Assembly (NCBI GenBank): GCA_903869365.1
Contig: CAIPYV010000105.1
Coordinates: 1 to 64,000 of the forward strand
Reading direction: 5' to 3'
DNA: 64,000 nucleotides
From: an uncultured Chlorobiaceae bacterium
GTDB lineage: Bacteria; Bacteroidota; Chlorobiia; Chlorobiales; Chlorobiaceae
The translations under genes were made by a program, and so were the position numbers. The notes under the pieces are model-generated. The model saw only the letters and a program-made list of their open reading frames with translations. It searched no databases and had not been told where the DNA came from. Shown here in pieces: positions 6,879-19,249 of this stretch (its first letter is position 1; each line of letters opens with the position of its first letter).

Positions 6879-8405
6879 TCAAGCAGTCACCCTTTTTTGC
6901 GGAACTGGATTGACCGGTATGCTGGATGGAAAGATCAGTGTAAAAGTAGTCCCGATATTTTTCACACTGTTCACCGATATTTTGATCTGTTGGAGATCCG
7001 CCAGTCTTTTTACTATGGACAATCCCAGCCCAAACCCACCTGTGCTTGAATTTCTTGACTCATCAACCCGGTAAAAGCGTTCAAAAACGGCAGTAAGTTT
7101 TTCTTCAGGAATTCCGATTCCCTGATCGGTAATGCTGCACATCATGTATTTCTCTTTTTGCTCTACGGTTATTGTTATCACTGATCTTGCAGGAGAGTAC
7201 TTGATTGCATTTGAGAGAATATTTTCAAGCATTATTTCAAGCATTGCAGGGTCTGTCGTAACTGTCGCCTTTTCTTGTCCCTCAATGTTGAATTTGATCT
7301 CTTTTTCAAGTGCGATAGGGAACAGCCGAACCGTAACAGTTTCAAGAGCAACGGAGAGCATAACCCCCTCTCTATGTGGGTTCATTTTCTTGCTTTCATA
7401 TCGGGCAAGCATAAGGAGTTGATCTATAAGGCTCGCCATGCGGTTTAATTCTTTCAGGCAGAACTGAATTTTTGTTTCGTAGTGTTCTTTCTCTCTTGGT
7501 TTGCGCACCAATACTTCCAGTGTGCCTTTAACCACAGCAAGCGGGGTTTTCAGTTCGTGTGAAGCATCAGCTGTAAACTGCTTTTCACGTTGAAATGCTT
7601 CCTGCATACGGTCCAGCAGGGTATTGATGGTTGCTGACAGGCGATACAATTCGTCTTGATGATACGGTAGCTCAATACGATGAATAAGGTTTGTATGCGT
7701 TATTTTTTCAGCGGTCGTAATAACCTTCTCTATGGGGCGTATACTTTTGCCCGCTATCAGGCGTGTAAGAACAAAGAGTGTAAGAATAATGCCTGGAAAC
7801 GAAAACAGAAAAACGTTTTGGAGATCGTTCAGGACAATAATAGCTTTTTTCATAGGGACAGCAACAATGAGATATCCTTTGATGATGCCGTCGCGATTGA
7901 AAAGGGGAAGTTGTCCCTGGTGAATCGTTGAATTGTTGATAGTGCTGTTGAAATAGATCGTTTTTGTCTCGCGGGGTTTAAATATCAGGACGTTACGGGC
8001 AAGATTTACTGATTTGTTTATGACCTGGCCTTGAGTGTTGACCAGCTGAATAAATTCGGTGTCAATTTTTGCAGGACCTTTCTCTTCATGCTTTGTTTCG
8101 TTGAAATTGATCTCTTTATCATCAATACAATTTGTAAATCGTGAGAAACTTGTAAAATCATGACTTGTTACGTGTGCATCTGCGAAAATTTCACTAACCT
8201 CATTGTTTACTTCATCATCAAATTGCTTATACACCATACTTTCAACCATGAAGAAAAGTATCGTAAAGATAAGAGCGAGGAGAAACGCTGTAGCAATGGT
8301 ATAGTAAAAAGCGATACGGTTGCGCAGACTCATTCTCGACCATTTTTTTAACAGGATGGAGGTATTCCTGAGTGCATCTTTTGCATCTGTTTTCATCGTA
8401 TTCAT
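6879..8405 (-). CDS. Membrane sensor histidine kinase (HAMP-HisKA-HATPase)
   Basis: The protein has 508 residues from the ATG at 8405; a GTG at 8417 would add four. Two membrane segments (about residues 30-54 and 195-217) flank a periplasmic sensor region of about 140 residues. HAMP, the H-box DASHELKTPLAV, N-box NILSNAIKYSP and G-boxes DQGIGIPEEK and GGFGLGLS follow, so the catalytic core is complete. It autophosphorylates on the H-box His and passes phosphate to the response regulator encoded immediately upstream. The signal is unknown. The neighbouring DUF4405 gene suggests a membrane or redox theme, which is inference. Confidence 0.9.
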   Translation of the reverse strand: MNTMKTDAKDALRNTSILLKKWSRMSLRNRIAFYYTIATAFLLALIFTILFFMVESMVYKQFDDEVNNEVSEIFADAHVTSHDFTSFSRFTNCIDDKEINFNETKHEEKGPAKIDTEFIQLVNTQGQVINKSVNLARNVLIFKPRETKTIYFNSTINNSTIHQGQLPLFNRDGIIKGYLIVAVPMKKAIIVLNDLQNVFLFSFPGIILTLFVLTRLIAGKSIRPIEKVITTAEKITHTNLIHRIELPYHQDELYRLSATINTLLDRMQEAFQREKQFTADASHELKTPLAVVKGTLEVLVRKPREKEHYETKIQFCLKELNRMASLIDQLLMLARYESKKMNPHREGVMLSVALETVTVRLFPIALEKEIKFNIEGQEKATVTTDPAMLEIMLENILSNAIKYSPARSVITITVEQKEKYMMCSITDQGIGIPEEKLTAVFERFYRVDESRNSSTGGFGLGLSIVKRLADLQQIKISVNSVKNIGTTFTLIFPSSIPVNPVPQKRVTA

Positions 8406-8406
8406 T

Positions 8407-9075
8407 TCAGGATTCACGTATGATATACCCTACACCTCGGATGGTTTGAATCAGGTTTCCGCAGCCAGCGTTTTCAAGTTTTCTGCGGAGAAAGGTGATA
8501 TAGACATCAATCACGGAGGTGTCGGAATCAAAATGGATATCCCAGACGTGTTCGATAATGCGGCTTCTGGTACACACCTTGTCTTTATTACGAATGAGGT
8601 ATTCCAGCAAGGAAAATTCTTTTGGCGTAAGGGTCATTTCGCTGGAATTACAGAATGCCTGATGGGTAGCGGGATTTATCTCCAGAGGACCAGCGCTTAA
8701 GGAGTCGTCACTCTGATTTTTATTCCTGAGCTGTACCCTGATCCGTGCCAGCAGCTCTTCAAAGGCAAAAGGTTTTTTTATGTAATCATTAGCCCCTGCA
8801 TCAAGACCGAACAGCACGTCTTCCAGTGTGTCTTTGGCCGTCAGAAACATGATCGGGACTGCACTCCCGGCTTTGCGTATCTGCCTGCAGACTTCAATGC
8901 CGCTTATGGCAGGAATCATCCAGTCTATAATAATCAGATCATAGTCGTTAGTCATGGCAAGATCAAGTCCGTTTTTGCCATCGTAAGCAATATCCACGGC
9001 AAAGTACTCTTCCTCAAGCCCATCTTTGAGAAAACCGGCAATTCCGTGTTCATCTTCAATAATGAGAAGTCTCAT
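8407..9075 (-). CDS. OmpR/PhoB-family response regulator
   Basis: The protein has 222 residues from the ATG at 9075, giving MRLLIIEDEHG. The track ORF starts 36 codons earlier inside the neighbouring gene and is not credible. The receiver domain has acidic residues near position 7-9, phospho-acceptor Asp51 in LIIIDWMIP, the LTAKD switch threonine and KKPF. The C-terminal winged helix has LTPKEFSLLEYL, VCTRSRIIEHVWD and the closing TIRGVGYII. It sits between the DUF4405 gene (13-bp gap) and the histidine kinase (1-bp gap), so the three form one operon and this is the cognate partner of the kinase. Confidence 0.93.
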   Translation of the reverse strand: MRLLIIEDEHGIAGFLKDGLEEEYFAVDIAYDGKNGLDLAMTNDYDLIIIDWMIPAISGIEVCRQIRKAGSAVPIMFLTAKDTLEDVLFGLDAGANDYIKKPFAFEELLARIRVQLRNKNQSDDSLSAGPLEINPATHQAFCNSSEMTLTPKEFSLLEYLIRNKDKVCTRSRIIEHVWDIHFDSDTSVIDVYITFLRRKLENAGCGNLIQTIRGVGYIIRES

Positions 9076-9088
9076 GTTTTTTTCTCTA

Positions 9089-9634
9089 TTAATTATTATC
9101 ACTGTTTTTTTCTGAGGAAGCCTTAGTCTGCTGTAACAAGACTCCCAGAACTTCTTTGTCAATTTTTCCGTTGTATTTTGCAATTTCCCGTACGGTTAAC
9201 GACGGGTTGTTAACAATGATACCGTTATTGCCGAGTCGTTCAACAAGTTGTTGTGGCGTGGTTTTTAGAACAAGAGCTATGGTTTTCACGGATGAAGACT
9301 CAAGTACTTGCACTGCAATTTTCCCTGGATTTTCTTTATCATGCTCTTTGTCATTATTACCGAAAAAGGGGAGAAGAGAAAGAATGGTTACAGCTATGGC
9401 CGCTCCGATAACACCTCTGCCCGCGTTTTGAGAGAAATATCTGGTGAATGGTTTCAAGTTTGAGAGCACATGGAAAAATACACTGCCAAGCAGAAGCCAG
9501 CTTAACCATTTGTGAACCGGTTCAACCATGCCGATTTCAATATCAAAAAAAATCAACAGACCGGTAACAGCTGATATAATAAAAGCTCCTATAACAAAAG
9601 GGGTTGCCCAAGATTTCAAGGGTACCGTGTTCAT
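9089..9634 (-). CDS. DUF4405 membrane protein
   Basis: The 181 residues have three membrane helices at about 10-30, 43-60 and 74-92, with His41 and a His near 55 at helix ends (EPVHKWLSW, VFFHVLSN). This resembles the DUF4405/cytochrome b561-like fold, where His residues can bind heme. The soluble C-terminal half carries short helical repeats (KTTPQQLVERLG, LTVREIAKYNG) seen in several DUF4405 proteins. First gene of the operon with the response regulator and kinase. A role as accessory membrane sensor or redox component is inferred. Confidence 0.65.
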   Translation of the reverse strand: MNTVPLKSWATPFVIGAFIISAVTGLLIFFDIEIGMVEPVHKWLSWLLLGSVFFHVLSNLKPFTRYFSQNAGRGVIGAAIAVTILSLLPFFGNNDKEHDKENPGKIAVQVLESSSVKTIALVLKTTPQQLVERLGNNGIIVNNPSLTVREIAKYNGKIDKEVLGVLLQQTKASSEKNSDNN

Positions 9635-9799
9635 AGTGTCTATAAATTTAATTAATTTCGCTCATGATTGACTTGTTAACTTTGACAATTCATAATGTAG
9701 CTGGTGGATTCTTAAAGAAGAGTAAGACGGAACTTAAATTTCGATTAAAAAACTTCAGGTTATGTGTGTGCTTAAGGCAATGTTTGCAATACCATTTCT

Positions 9800-10681
9800 A
9801 TGCGGTTGAACCTTGAGGCACTGCGTATTCGTGAAGGTGAAAAGGTTAACCTTGGTAAACGTCCCTCGCTGATTGATCCGGTTTACAGCACAAAAAAAGA
9901 GTACAAAGAGATGCTTGCCAATCATGTTGAGCAACTGAGCAAGCTTCAGCAAGTTCATTATGCAGATAATCGGTATGCGGTGCTTCTGATTTTTCAGGCT
10001 ATGGATGCTGCAGGCAAGGATGGTGTTATCAGGCATGTTATGACGGGCGTTAATCCTCAAGGGTGCCAGGTTTTCAGTTTCAAGCACCCTTCGGCTCAGG
10101 AACTTGATCACGATTTTTTGTGGAGGAGCAATCGGTGTCTCCCTGAACGGGGGCATATCGGGATTTTTAACCGATCCTACTATGAGGAGGTGCTTATTGT
10201 TCGTGTTCATCCTGAAATACTTTCAGTTCAGGGTATACCAGATGAGCTGATTCATGGAGGGAAGGTTTGGGAGCACCGTTTTCGATCGATTGTCGACATG
10301 GAACAGCATCTCTATCGCAATGGAACAAGGATTGTGAAATTTTTTCTTCACCTTTCAAAGGAGGAGCAGAGGAAACGATTTCTGGATAGAATAGATGCAC
10401 CGGCGAAGAATTGGAAATTCAGCGTAGCCGATATCGAGGAGAGAAAATACTGGAAGGAATATATGCTGGCCTATGAGGCTTGCCTTGGAGCGACAAGCAC
10501 CAGACATGCGCCATGGTACGTTGTTCCTGCTGATGACAAACAAAATGCCCGACTTATTGTTTCGGAACTTATTGTGAAGATGCTGACGGAACTCAAGCTA
10601 TCGTATCCTGAAGCTACCGCACAACGTCGCAATGAGTTACTCGATATCCGCAAGCGGCTTGAGAAAGAAGCTGCGGATTGA
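9800..10681 (+). CDS. ppk2: Polyphosphate kinase 2 family protein
   Basis: The protein has 293 residues. Walker A-like [54 protein letters not shown] and [11 protein letters not shown] are the diagnostic PPK2 motifs. The enzyme transfers phosphate between polyphosphate and nucleotides in the cytosol. The one-domain length and [12 protein letters not shown] motif fit the family acting with AMP or NDPs as acceptors, but the subclass cannot be fixed by eye. It is convergent with hisF, with 15 bp between stops. Confidence 0.92.
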   Translation: MRLNLEALRIREGEKVNLGKRPSLIDPVYSTKKEYKEMLANHVEQLSKLQQVHYADNRYAVLLIFQAMDAAGKDGVIRHVMTGVNPQGCQVFSFKHPSAQELDHDFLWRSNRCLPERGHIGIFNRSYYEEVLIVRVHPEILSVQGIPDELIHGGKVWEHRFRSIVDMEQHLYRNGTRIVKFFLHLSKEEQRKRFLDRIDAPAKNWKFSVADIEERKYWKEYMLAYEACLGATSTRHAPWYVVPADDKQNARLIVSELIVKMLTELKLSYPEATAQRRNELLDIRKRLEKEAAD

Positions 10682-10696
10682 GTTTTACAGTGGTAT

Positions 10697-11452
10697 TCAT
10701 AATCGGACTGGAATTCCTTTGTTCCTGAGAAATTCTTTTGCTTCACGGATGGAGTGTTGTCGGAAGTGAAAAATAGAGGCAGCAAGTGCAGCATCAGCAT
10801 AGCCCTTGGCAAAACCATCGTAAAGGTGTTCAAGATTGCCGGCACCGCCGGATGCAATGACTGGAATATGCACTGACATTGACACCCTGCGGAGAATGTC
10901 ATTGTCATAACCCTCTTTGGTGCCATCCCGATCCATACTGGTCAGCAGGATTTCACCTGCACCAAGTTCCTGAACAATATGTGCCCATTCAAGTGCTTCA
11001 TAGCGCGTCGGTATTTTTCCCGAATGGGTATGGACAAGGTAATCGGTTCCTGTTTTTTTGATATCGATACCAACGACAACAGCTTGTGATCCATATTTTT
11101 CTGCAATACGGGTAATCAGTGATGGATCGTTTACGGCTGCAGTATTTACGGATACCTTGTCGGCACCGTGCAGGAAAACCTCCTTGGCTCGTTCAACGGA
11201 GTTGATCCCGCCGCCGACTGTCAGAGGAATGAAGATTTCACCGGAAACTTTCAAGACCTCTTCAAGCGTTGTTTTTCGGGATTCAAGAGATGCGGAAATA
11301 TCAAGAAAAACAAGTTCATCAGCCAGTTCATTGTTATAAAACCGGGCCTGTTCAAGGATGGAACCGGCATCCCGTAATCCTTCAAAGTTTATTCCTTTCA
11401 CAACCCTTCCGTCACGAACATCGAGACAAGGTATGATTCGCTTGGCTAACAT
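10697..11452 (-). CDS. hisF: Imidazole glycerol phosphate synthase cyclase subunit HisF
   Basis: The 251-residue TIM barrel is full length. [17 protein letters not shown] carries the first catalytic Asp, and [20 protein letters not shown] the second. [10 protein letters not shown] and [13 protein letters not shown] bind the phosphate groups of the substrate. It joins ammonia from HisH to PRFAR to make imidazole glycerol phosphate and AICAR in histidine synthesis. No hisH or other his gene is in the window, so it is not in a classical his operon here. Confidence 0.97.
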   Translation of the reverse strand: MLAKRIIPCLDVRDGRVVKGINFEGLRDAGSILEQARFYNNELADELVFLDISASLESRKTTLEEVLKVSGEIFIPLTVGGGINSVERAKEVFLHGADKVSVNTAAVNDPSLITRIAEKYGSQAVVVGIDIKKTGTDYLVHTHSGKIPTRYEALEWAHIVQELGAGEILLTSMDRDGTKEGYDNDILRRVSMSVHIPVIASGGAGNLEHLYDGFAKGYADAALAASIFHFRQHSIREAKEFLRNKGIPVRL

Positions 11453-11583
11453 TACTTTTAGAGCTTAATTCTGTTATTGAAACCTCTGACTAAGAAATCA
11501 ATAAAGTTTGAACTCTACAACAATATTTTTTTAAATGTCTATATTTCCAGGCGACACTATCCCGAGAAATAAAAAGAGAGATT

Positions 11584-13905
<2,322 letters not shown>

Positions 13906-13917
13906 TTGTCTTTTTTT

Positions 13918-14793
13918 ATGCGTTCCGAAACGGTGACCATAGCGCTCGTTCAAACCTCAGCTCAACGTGATCCTGCTGAAAATTTGTTTAAAGCCTGTGG
14001 AAAAATACGGGAAGCGGCAACTCAGGGTGCCCGGATTATCTGCCTGCAGGAGCTGTTTACTACTCGTTATTTTTGTCAGACAGAGGATTATGAGGCGTTT
14101 ACTTATGCTGAGCCGATACCAGGCCCCACAACACTGGTACTGCAGGAGCTTGCGCAAGAGCTTGAAGTGGTGCTTGTCGCCTCATTTTTTGAAGCAAGAG
14201 CAAGGGGCTTGTTCCATAATACCTCAGTGGTTATTGATGCTGATGGCACCTATCTTGGTAAGTATCGTAAAATGCATATTCCCGATGATCCGGGATTTTA
14301 CGAAAAGTTTTATTTCACACCCGGCGATCTTGGCTATAAAGTTTTTAAGACTCGCTATGCCACAATTGGCGTTTTGATTTGCTGGGATCAGTGGTACCCT
14401 GAAGCTGCAAGGCTGACAGCCCTCAAGGGGGCAGAAATTCTCTTTTATCCAACAGCAATTGGGTGGGCAACGGAAGAACTTTCCACTGAAGTGCGTCGTA
14501 CCCAGCAGGAGGCATGGAAAACCATACAAATGAGCCATGCTCTAGCTAATGGAGTGTTTGTTGCAGCGGCTAACAGGGTTGGAATCGAAGACGATCTGGA
14601 ATTTTGGGGCAACAGTTTTGTCTGCGATCCTTTTGGTCAAATCATGGCTGAAGCCTCGCATCACGACGAAGCACTGCTTTGTGTTGAATGCGACAGAAGT
14701 CGCATAGGGTATTATCGATCCCATTGGCCTTTTTTGCGAGATCGGCGGATCGAAACCTATGGGGAATTACAGAAGCGTTTTCTTGACGAATGA
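13918..14793 (+). CDS. aguB: N-carbamoylputrescine amidase (nitrilase superfamily)
   Basis: The protein has 291 residues from the ATG at 13918; the track start is a TTG four codons earlier. The Glu-Lys-Cys triad is visible in CLQELFT, YRKMHIPDDP and ICWDQWYPEAARL. IPDDPGFYEKFYFTPGD is typical of AguB. It hydrolyses N-carbamoylputrescine to putrescine, CO2 and ammonia. The agmatine deiminase that makes its substrate is encoded two genes downstream, which strongly supports the assignment. The start is 12 bp after the menA stop. Confidence 0.92.
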   Translation: MRSETVTIALVQTSAQRDPAENLFKACGKIREAATQGARIICLQELFTTRYFCQTEDYEAFTYAEPIPGPTTLVLQELAQELEVVLVASFFEARARGLFHNTSVVIDADGTYLGKYRKMHIPDDPGFYEKFYFTPGDLGYKVFKTRYATIGVLICWDQWYPEAARLTALKGAEILFYPTAIGWATEELSTEVRRTQQEAWKTIQMSHALANGVFVAAANRVGIEDDLEFWGNSFVCDPFGQIMAEASHHDEALLCVECDRSRIGYYRSHWPFLRDRRIETYGELQKRFLDE

Positions 14794-14852
14794 AGCGTGA
14801 CGAGCGACCCGGACTGTTGGCCGCTCTTTTTTTATAAATATTCTTTGAAGTT

Positions 14853-16109
14853 ATGAACATTTTTGGTGCTGTAGTTTTATGTACGCTGCTTATTACTTTC
14901 CTTGTTCAACTGGTTTCAGAACTTCTGAATCTCAAGGCCTCTGAAGTCGAACTTCCTGATGAGTTTGCAGAAGTGTTTGATGCGGAAGCTTACAGAAAAT
15001 CAAGGGACTATCTACGAATTTCAACCATTTTTTCCCTGTTCAGTGCGGCTGTTGATCTCTCTGTGCTTCTTCTGTTCTGGTTTATGGGTGGATTTAATCT
15101 GCTTGACCAATTTTTAAGGGGGTACGGGTTTCATCCGATTGCTGCAGGGGTGCTTTATATCTCTCTTTTGCTGCTGATGCAATCGTTGATTGCTTTTCCC
15201 TTCAGCATATACAAAACGTTTGTCATCGAAGAGAAATTCGGTTTTAACAAAACCACGCCAAAGGTTTTTGCTGCGGATATCCTCAAAAAGCTTGTACTTG
15301 CTTTTCTTATTGGAACCCCTTTGCTTGGAGTGGTTCTCTGGTTTTTTGAAGAGACAGGGCCGATGGCTTGGCTATGGGCTTGGGCTGGTATTACAGCAGT
15401 TTCTCTCTTGCTTCAGTATGTAGCTCCGACTTGGATTATGCCGCTATTTAACAAATTTGTGCCTCTTGAAGAGGGCGAACTGAAAAGTGCCATCATGCAC
15501 TATGCCGCCAAAGTAAAATTTCCTCTTACTGGTATCTATGTTCTTGATGGATCCAAGCGTTCAGCAAAAGCAAATGCTTTTTTTACCGGTTTTGGAAAAC
15601 GCAAGAGAATTGCCATGTTTGATACGCTTATTACCAGTCATCCTGTGGATGAACTGGTTGCTGTTCTTGCCCATGAAATAGGCCATTTCAAAAAAAAGCA
15701 CATTATCGTCAATATGATTTTAAGTCTCACCAATCTTGGTGTGCTTTTTTTTCTGCTCTCTCTTTTCATGAATAACCGGCAGTTATTCGATGCCTTTTTT
15801 ATGAAGGATCTCTCCGTGTATGGGAGCTTGATCTTTTTTTCGCTGCTGTACACTCCTGTTGAGTGGATACTTTCTATTGTTATACAGGCACTTTCAAGAA
15901 AGCATGAATATGAGGCGGATTATTATGCCGTTTCGACATGTGATCAAGGAGATGCTCTTGGCGATGCATTGAAAAAGTTGTCACGCAATAACCTCTCAAA
16001 CTTGACACCGCATCCGTTGTATGTTTTTCTCAACTATTCCCATCCCCCTGTGATCCAACGAATTATGCGCATTAGAGAACTCTCTGCCGGATATCAAGCA
16101 AAACCCTGA
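14853..16109 (+). CDS. Ste24-like M48 zinc metalloprotease (CAAX prenyl protease family)
   Basis: The 418-residue integral membrane protein has about seven helices. The zinc motif VLAHEIGHFKKKH and the distal Glu in SRKHEYEADYYA are present. FNKTTPKVFAADILK and YVLDGSKRSAKANAFFTGFGKRKRI are conserved in Ste24. Bacteria lack CAAX-prenylated proteins, so the bacterial members probably act in membrane protein quality control; that role is family knowledge, not shown here. It sits between aguB (59 bp) and aguA (15 bp). Confidence 0.9.
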   Translation: MNIFGAVVLCTLLITFLVQLVSELLNLKASEVELPDEFAEVFDAEAYRKSRDYLRISTIFSLFSAAVDLSVLLLFWFMGGFNLLDQFLRGYGFHPIAAGVLYISLLLLMQSLIAFPFSIYKTFVIEEKFGFNKTTPKVFAADILKKLVLAFLIGTPLLGVVLWFFEETGPMAWLWAWAGITAVSLLLQYVAPTWIMPLFNKFVPLEEGELKSAIMHYAAKVKFPLTGIYVLDGSKRSAKANAFFTGFGKRKRIAMFDTLITSHPVDELVAVLAHEIGHFKKKHIIVNMILSLTNLGVLFFLLSLFMNNRQLFDAFFMKDLSVYGSLIFFSLLYTPVEWILSIVIQALSRKHEYEADYYAVSTCDQGDALGDALKKLSRNNLSNLTPHPLYVFLNYSHPPVIQRIMRIRELSAGYQAKP

Positions 16110-16124
16110 ACTGATTGAATTTTT

Positions 16125-17168
16125 ATGACAGAGTGTAGTTATTTCATGCCACCTGAATGGACATTGCATAAGGCAACCTGGCTTTCCTGGCCTCACAGGC
16201 TTGAAACTTGGCCAGGCAAATTTGATCCGATTCCAGCAGTGTTTGTGGAAATTATATCCTGGCTGAGCTCTTCTGAGGAGGTTCATATCAATGTTCTTGA
16301 TGAGGTAATGGAGCGGGAGGTTTATGCATTGCTGCGCAATTCGCGCCATCAGCAGATTCAGATGGAACGTATTTTTTGTCACCAGATTCCAACGAATGAT
16401 GCATGGTGCAGAGATCATGGGCCGAACTTTGTTTTCCGTAGGACAGATGGCAAGGTTGAGAAAATTATTGTCAACTGGGTGTATAATGCCTGGGGAGAAA
16501 AGTATACCTCTTATGCTGATGATAATGCTGTGCCTGAAAGGATTGCATCGTTGCGGCAGTTGCCTCTGGTTTCACCACGTATGGTTCTTGAGGGTGGCTC
16601 TATAGATGTTAATGGAAAGGGCCTTCTGCTGACAAGTGAGGCTTGTCTGCTGAATCCTAATCGTAATCCATTACTGAGTCGAGAGGAGATAGAACAACAA
16701 CTCGCAAAGTATCTTGGTATTGAAAAAGTTCTCTGGTTAGGCGATGGTATTCTCGGCGATGATACTGACGGCCATGTGGACGATATGGCTCGTTTTGTCA
16801 ATGAAACAACTATTGTTATTGCTGTTGAGGAAGATCTTACAGATGGGAATTATGATGCATTGCAGGAGAATTACAAGAGGCTTCAGTGTTATACTGATCT
16901 TCATGGCAACCCGTTAACAGTGTTGAAACTTCCCATGCCTTCTCCAGTTTATTTCAACGGAGATCGTCTGCCCGCAAGTTATGCGAATTTCTATATCGCC
17001 AACACTGTAGTCCTTGTTCCAACCTACAGATGTTCTCAAGATCTTGCGGCCATTGAGATACTTCAGCAATGTTTTCCTGAAAGAAACGTTATCGGTATCG
17101 ATTGTTCCGACCTTGTCTGGGGGCTTGGGGCAATTCACTGTATTACTCATGAAGAGCCTGAATTGTAG
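16125..17168 (+). CDS. aguA: Agmatine deiminase
   Basis: The 347-residue enzyme belongs to the guanidino-group-modifying (PAD_porph) family. Substrate and catalytic motifs are WPHRLETWPGKFD, WCRDHGPNF, EGGSIDVNGKGLLLTSE, DDTDGHVDDMARFV and the catalytic Cys in GAIHCITHEEP. It converts agmatine to N-carbamoylputrescine and ammonia, feeding AguB. It ends the plus-strand cluster of FNR, menA, aguB, ste24 and aguA. No arginine decarboxylase is in the window. Confidence 0.95.
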   Translation: MTECSYFMPPEWTLHKATWLSWPHRLETWPGKFDPIPAVFVEIISWLSSSEEVHINVLDEVMEREVYALLRNSRHQQIQMERIFCHQIPTNDAWCRDHGPNFVFRRTDGKVEKIIVNWVYNAWGEKYTSYADDNAVPERIASLRQLPLVSPRMVLEGGSIDVNGKGLLLTSEACLLNPNRNPLLSREEIEQQLAKYLGIEKVLWLGDGILGDDTDGHVDDMARFVNETTIVIAVEEDLTDGNYDALQENYKRLQCYTDLHGNPLTVLKLPMPSPVYFNGDRLPASYANFYIANTVVLVPTYRCSQDLAAIEILQQCFPERNVIGIDCSDLVWGLGAIHCITHEEPEL

Positions 17169-17381
17169 GGTTCATGAGATAACGTTAGTGCAGTATGGTT
17201 ATCTCTTCATGATGAACAAATGTACCATATTAGTATGATGTGTGTTCTATAATTTGAGACGACGTGTTTCAAATCGCTGATCATATCTGTAAAGGAATTA
17301 AAGAGCAGTATATTTTCTTTGAGGCTAACTTATTTTAAAATAAATCATTATTTGGTATTCTTATTGAGTTGTATCTTGTTT
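17169..17381. other. Intergenic region after aguA with an 8-bp inverted repeat
   Basis: This stretch has no credible ORF. At 17176-17205 a perfect inverted repeat GAGATAAC-N14-GTTATCTC lies just past the aguA stop, without a following T-tract. It is about 200 bp upstream of the sigma-54-like promoter at 17382. It could be an activator-binding site or a weak terminator for aguA; the sequence does not decide. The remainder is AT-rich and featureless. Confidence 0.4.
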
Positions 17382-17396
17382 TGGCACGGGAGTTGT
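17382..17396 (+). promoter_or_regulatory. Near-consensus sigma-54 promoter
   Basis: The sequence TTGGCACGGGAGTTGTA matches the -24/-12 consensus YTGGCACG-N4-TTGCW at every defined position except the last C of TTGC, which is T here. The spacing is exact. Transcription would start near 17407 and run into three stem-loops that end in a terminator before mdh, which is on the opposite strand. A sigma-54 activator gene exists elsewhere in the window. Confidence 0.6.
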
Positions 17397-17406
17397 AAAT
17401 ATATTG

Positions 17407-17492
17407 TTGAAACTTCTCACGCCAGTGAGATTGATCAGATGTAATGGGGGACATCTGATCATGAAAAAAGCGGCTTTACAGCCGCTTTTTTT
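17407..17492 (+). ncRNA. Candidate small RNA of about 85 nt with three consecutive stem-loops
   Basis: Downstream of the sigma-54-like promoter lie three tightly packed stem-loops: TCTCAC/GTGAGA with a 4-nt loop (17415-17430), an 11-bp perfect stem TGATCAGATGT/ACATCTGATCA with loop AATGGGGG (17432-17461), and a terminator stem with a T-run (17464-17492). The gaps between them are 1-2 nt. There is no ORF. This arrangement is what a dedicated small RNA gene looks like. The 5' end is predicted from the promoter position, not observed. Confidence 0.55.
17464..17492. terminator. Bidirectional Rho-independent terminator between aguA and mdh
   Basis: The perfect stem AAAAAAGCGGC/GCCGCTTTTTT with a 6-nt loop is flanked by A- and T-runs, so it can work on both strands. 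It ends mdh transcription on the minus strand (33 bp past the mdh stop) and the candidate small RNA on the plus strand. Confidence 0.88.
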
Positions 17493-17525
17493 CATTCCAT
17501 AAAATTCTTTCTAAACTCTCTGATT

Positions 17526-18482
<957 letters not shown>

Positions 18483-18514
18483 TCAGATGTTCTTGTGACA
18501 GTAATGAGCTTATA

Positions 18515-18550
18515 ATAAAAAAAGCCGCCTGAAAAAAGGCAGCTTTTATT
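18515..18550 (-). terminator. Rho-independent terminator downstream of rpmA
   Basis: Read on the minus strand, AAAGCTGCCT and AGGCGGCTTT pair with one G-U and enclose a T-rich loop, then seven T residues follow. It lies about 30 bp past the rpmA stop and 57 bp before the mdh start, so it ends the rplU-rpmA transcript. Confidence 0.78.
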
Positions 18551-18580
18551 TTGTACAGGTTTATTTCATTGTAGCTATGA

Positions 18581-18835
18581 TTAGCAAGGGAGTATGTTGA
18601 CCTGTTTTTTATTATTGCGTCCGTTGCGGAAGGTAACGACACCGTCAATCAGTGCAAAAATGGTGTGATCACGTCCTAAGCCAGCATTGTCGCCCGGTTT
18701 GATAACCGTGCCTCTCTGGCGGACAATTATTGTTCCTGCAGCTACAGTTGATCCTCCTGCAGCCTTAACTCCGAGATATTTCGGATTACTGTCGCGACCG
18801 TTTTTAGTCGACCCGCCACCCTTTTTATGAGCCAT
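18581..18835 (-). CDS. rpmA: 50S ribosomal protein L27
   Basis: The 84-residue protein starts [24 protein letters not shown], with the flexible N-terminal tail that reaches the peptidyl transferase centre. It continues with the conserved IIVRQRGT and [11 protein letters not shown]. No cleavable N-terminal extension like that of Firmicutes L27 is seen. It follows rplU by 34 bp in the usual L21-L27 order. Confidence 0.97.
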   Translation of the reverse strand: MAHKKGGGSTKNGRDSNPKYLGVKAAGGSTVAAGTIIVRQRGTVIKPGDNAGLGRDHTIFALIDGVVTFRNGRNNKKQVNILPC

Positions 18836-18869
18836 GAGAAAAAATTAACGTTAGAGATCCTGAACTTTG

Positions 18870-19160
18870 TTAAAGCGAAATAATTTCGATCTGAGTCATC
18901 TGCTGACGGTGGCCGTTTCTTGACTGGTAGCGTTTTCTGCGTTTTTTCTTGAAAACGATGACCTTGTCATCTTTGACATGACCAAGAACTTTTGCCTGAA
19001 TGCTGCCGGTAGGGTTCAGATCGGTATTTGCTCCGTCAATTGCAGCCATGGTCTTGATCTCCATGGTATCACCAATTGCAGCTTTTTGTTTAGGGACGAA
19101 AAGCGTGTCCCCCTGTTTTACCAGAAATTGTTTATCGGAAATCTTGATCAGCGCCTGCAT
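18870..19160 (-). CDS. rplU: 50S ribosomal protein L21
   Basis: The protein has 96 residues from the ATG at 19160 (MQALIKISDKQFLVKQGD). The track ORF extends 95 codons further upstream into sequence with no L21 similarity and many His/Cys residues, so that start is rejected. KKRRKRYQSRNGHRQQMTQIEI is the conserved rRNA-binding C-terminus. It begins the rplU-rpmA operon. Confidence 0.96.
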   Translation of the reverse strand: MQALIKISDKQFLVKQGDTLFVPKQKAAIGDTMEIKTMAAIDGANTDLNPTGSIQAKVLGHVKDDKVIVFKKKRRKRYQSRNGHRQQMTQIEIISL

Positions 19161-19249
19161 CGTGTACAAATATTTTAGTGATAAAGGTCTCAAATATAGT
19201 ATTAATTCCCTGAAAATCAAATTACCGAACACATATAGCACGACTGACT

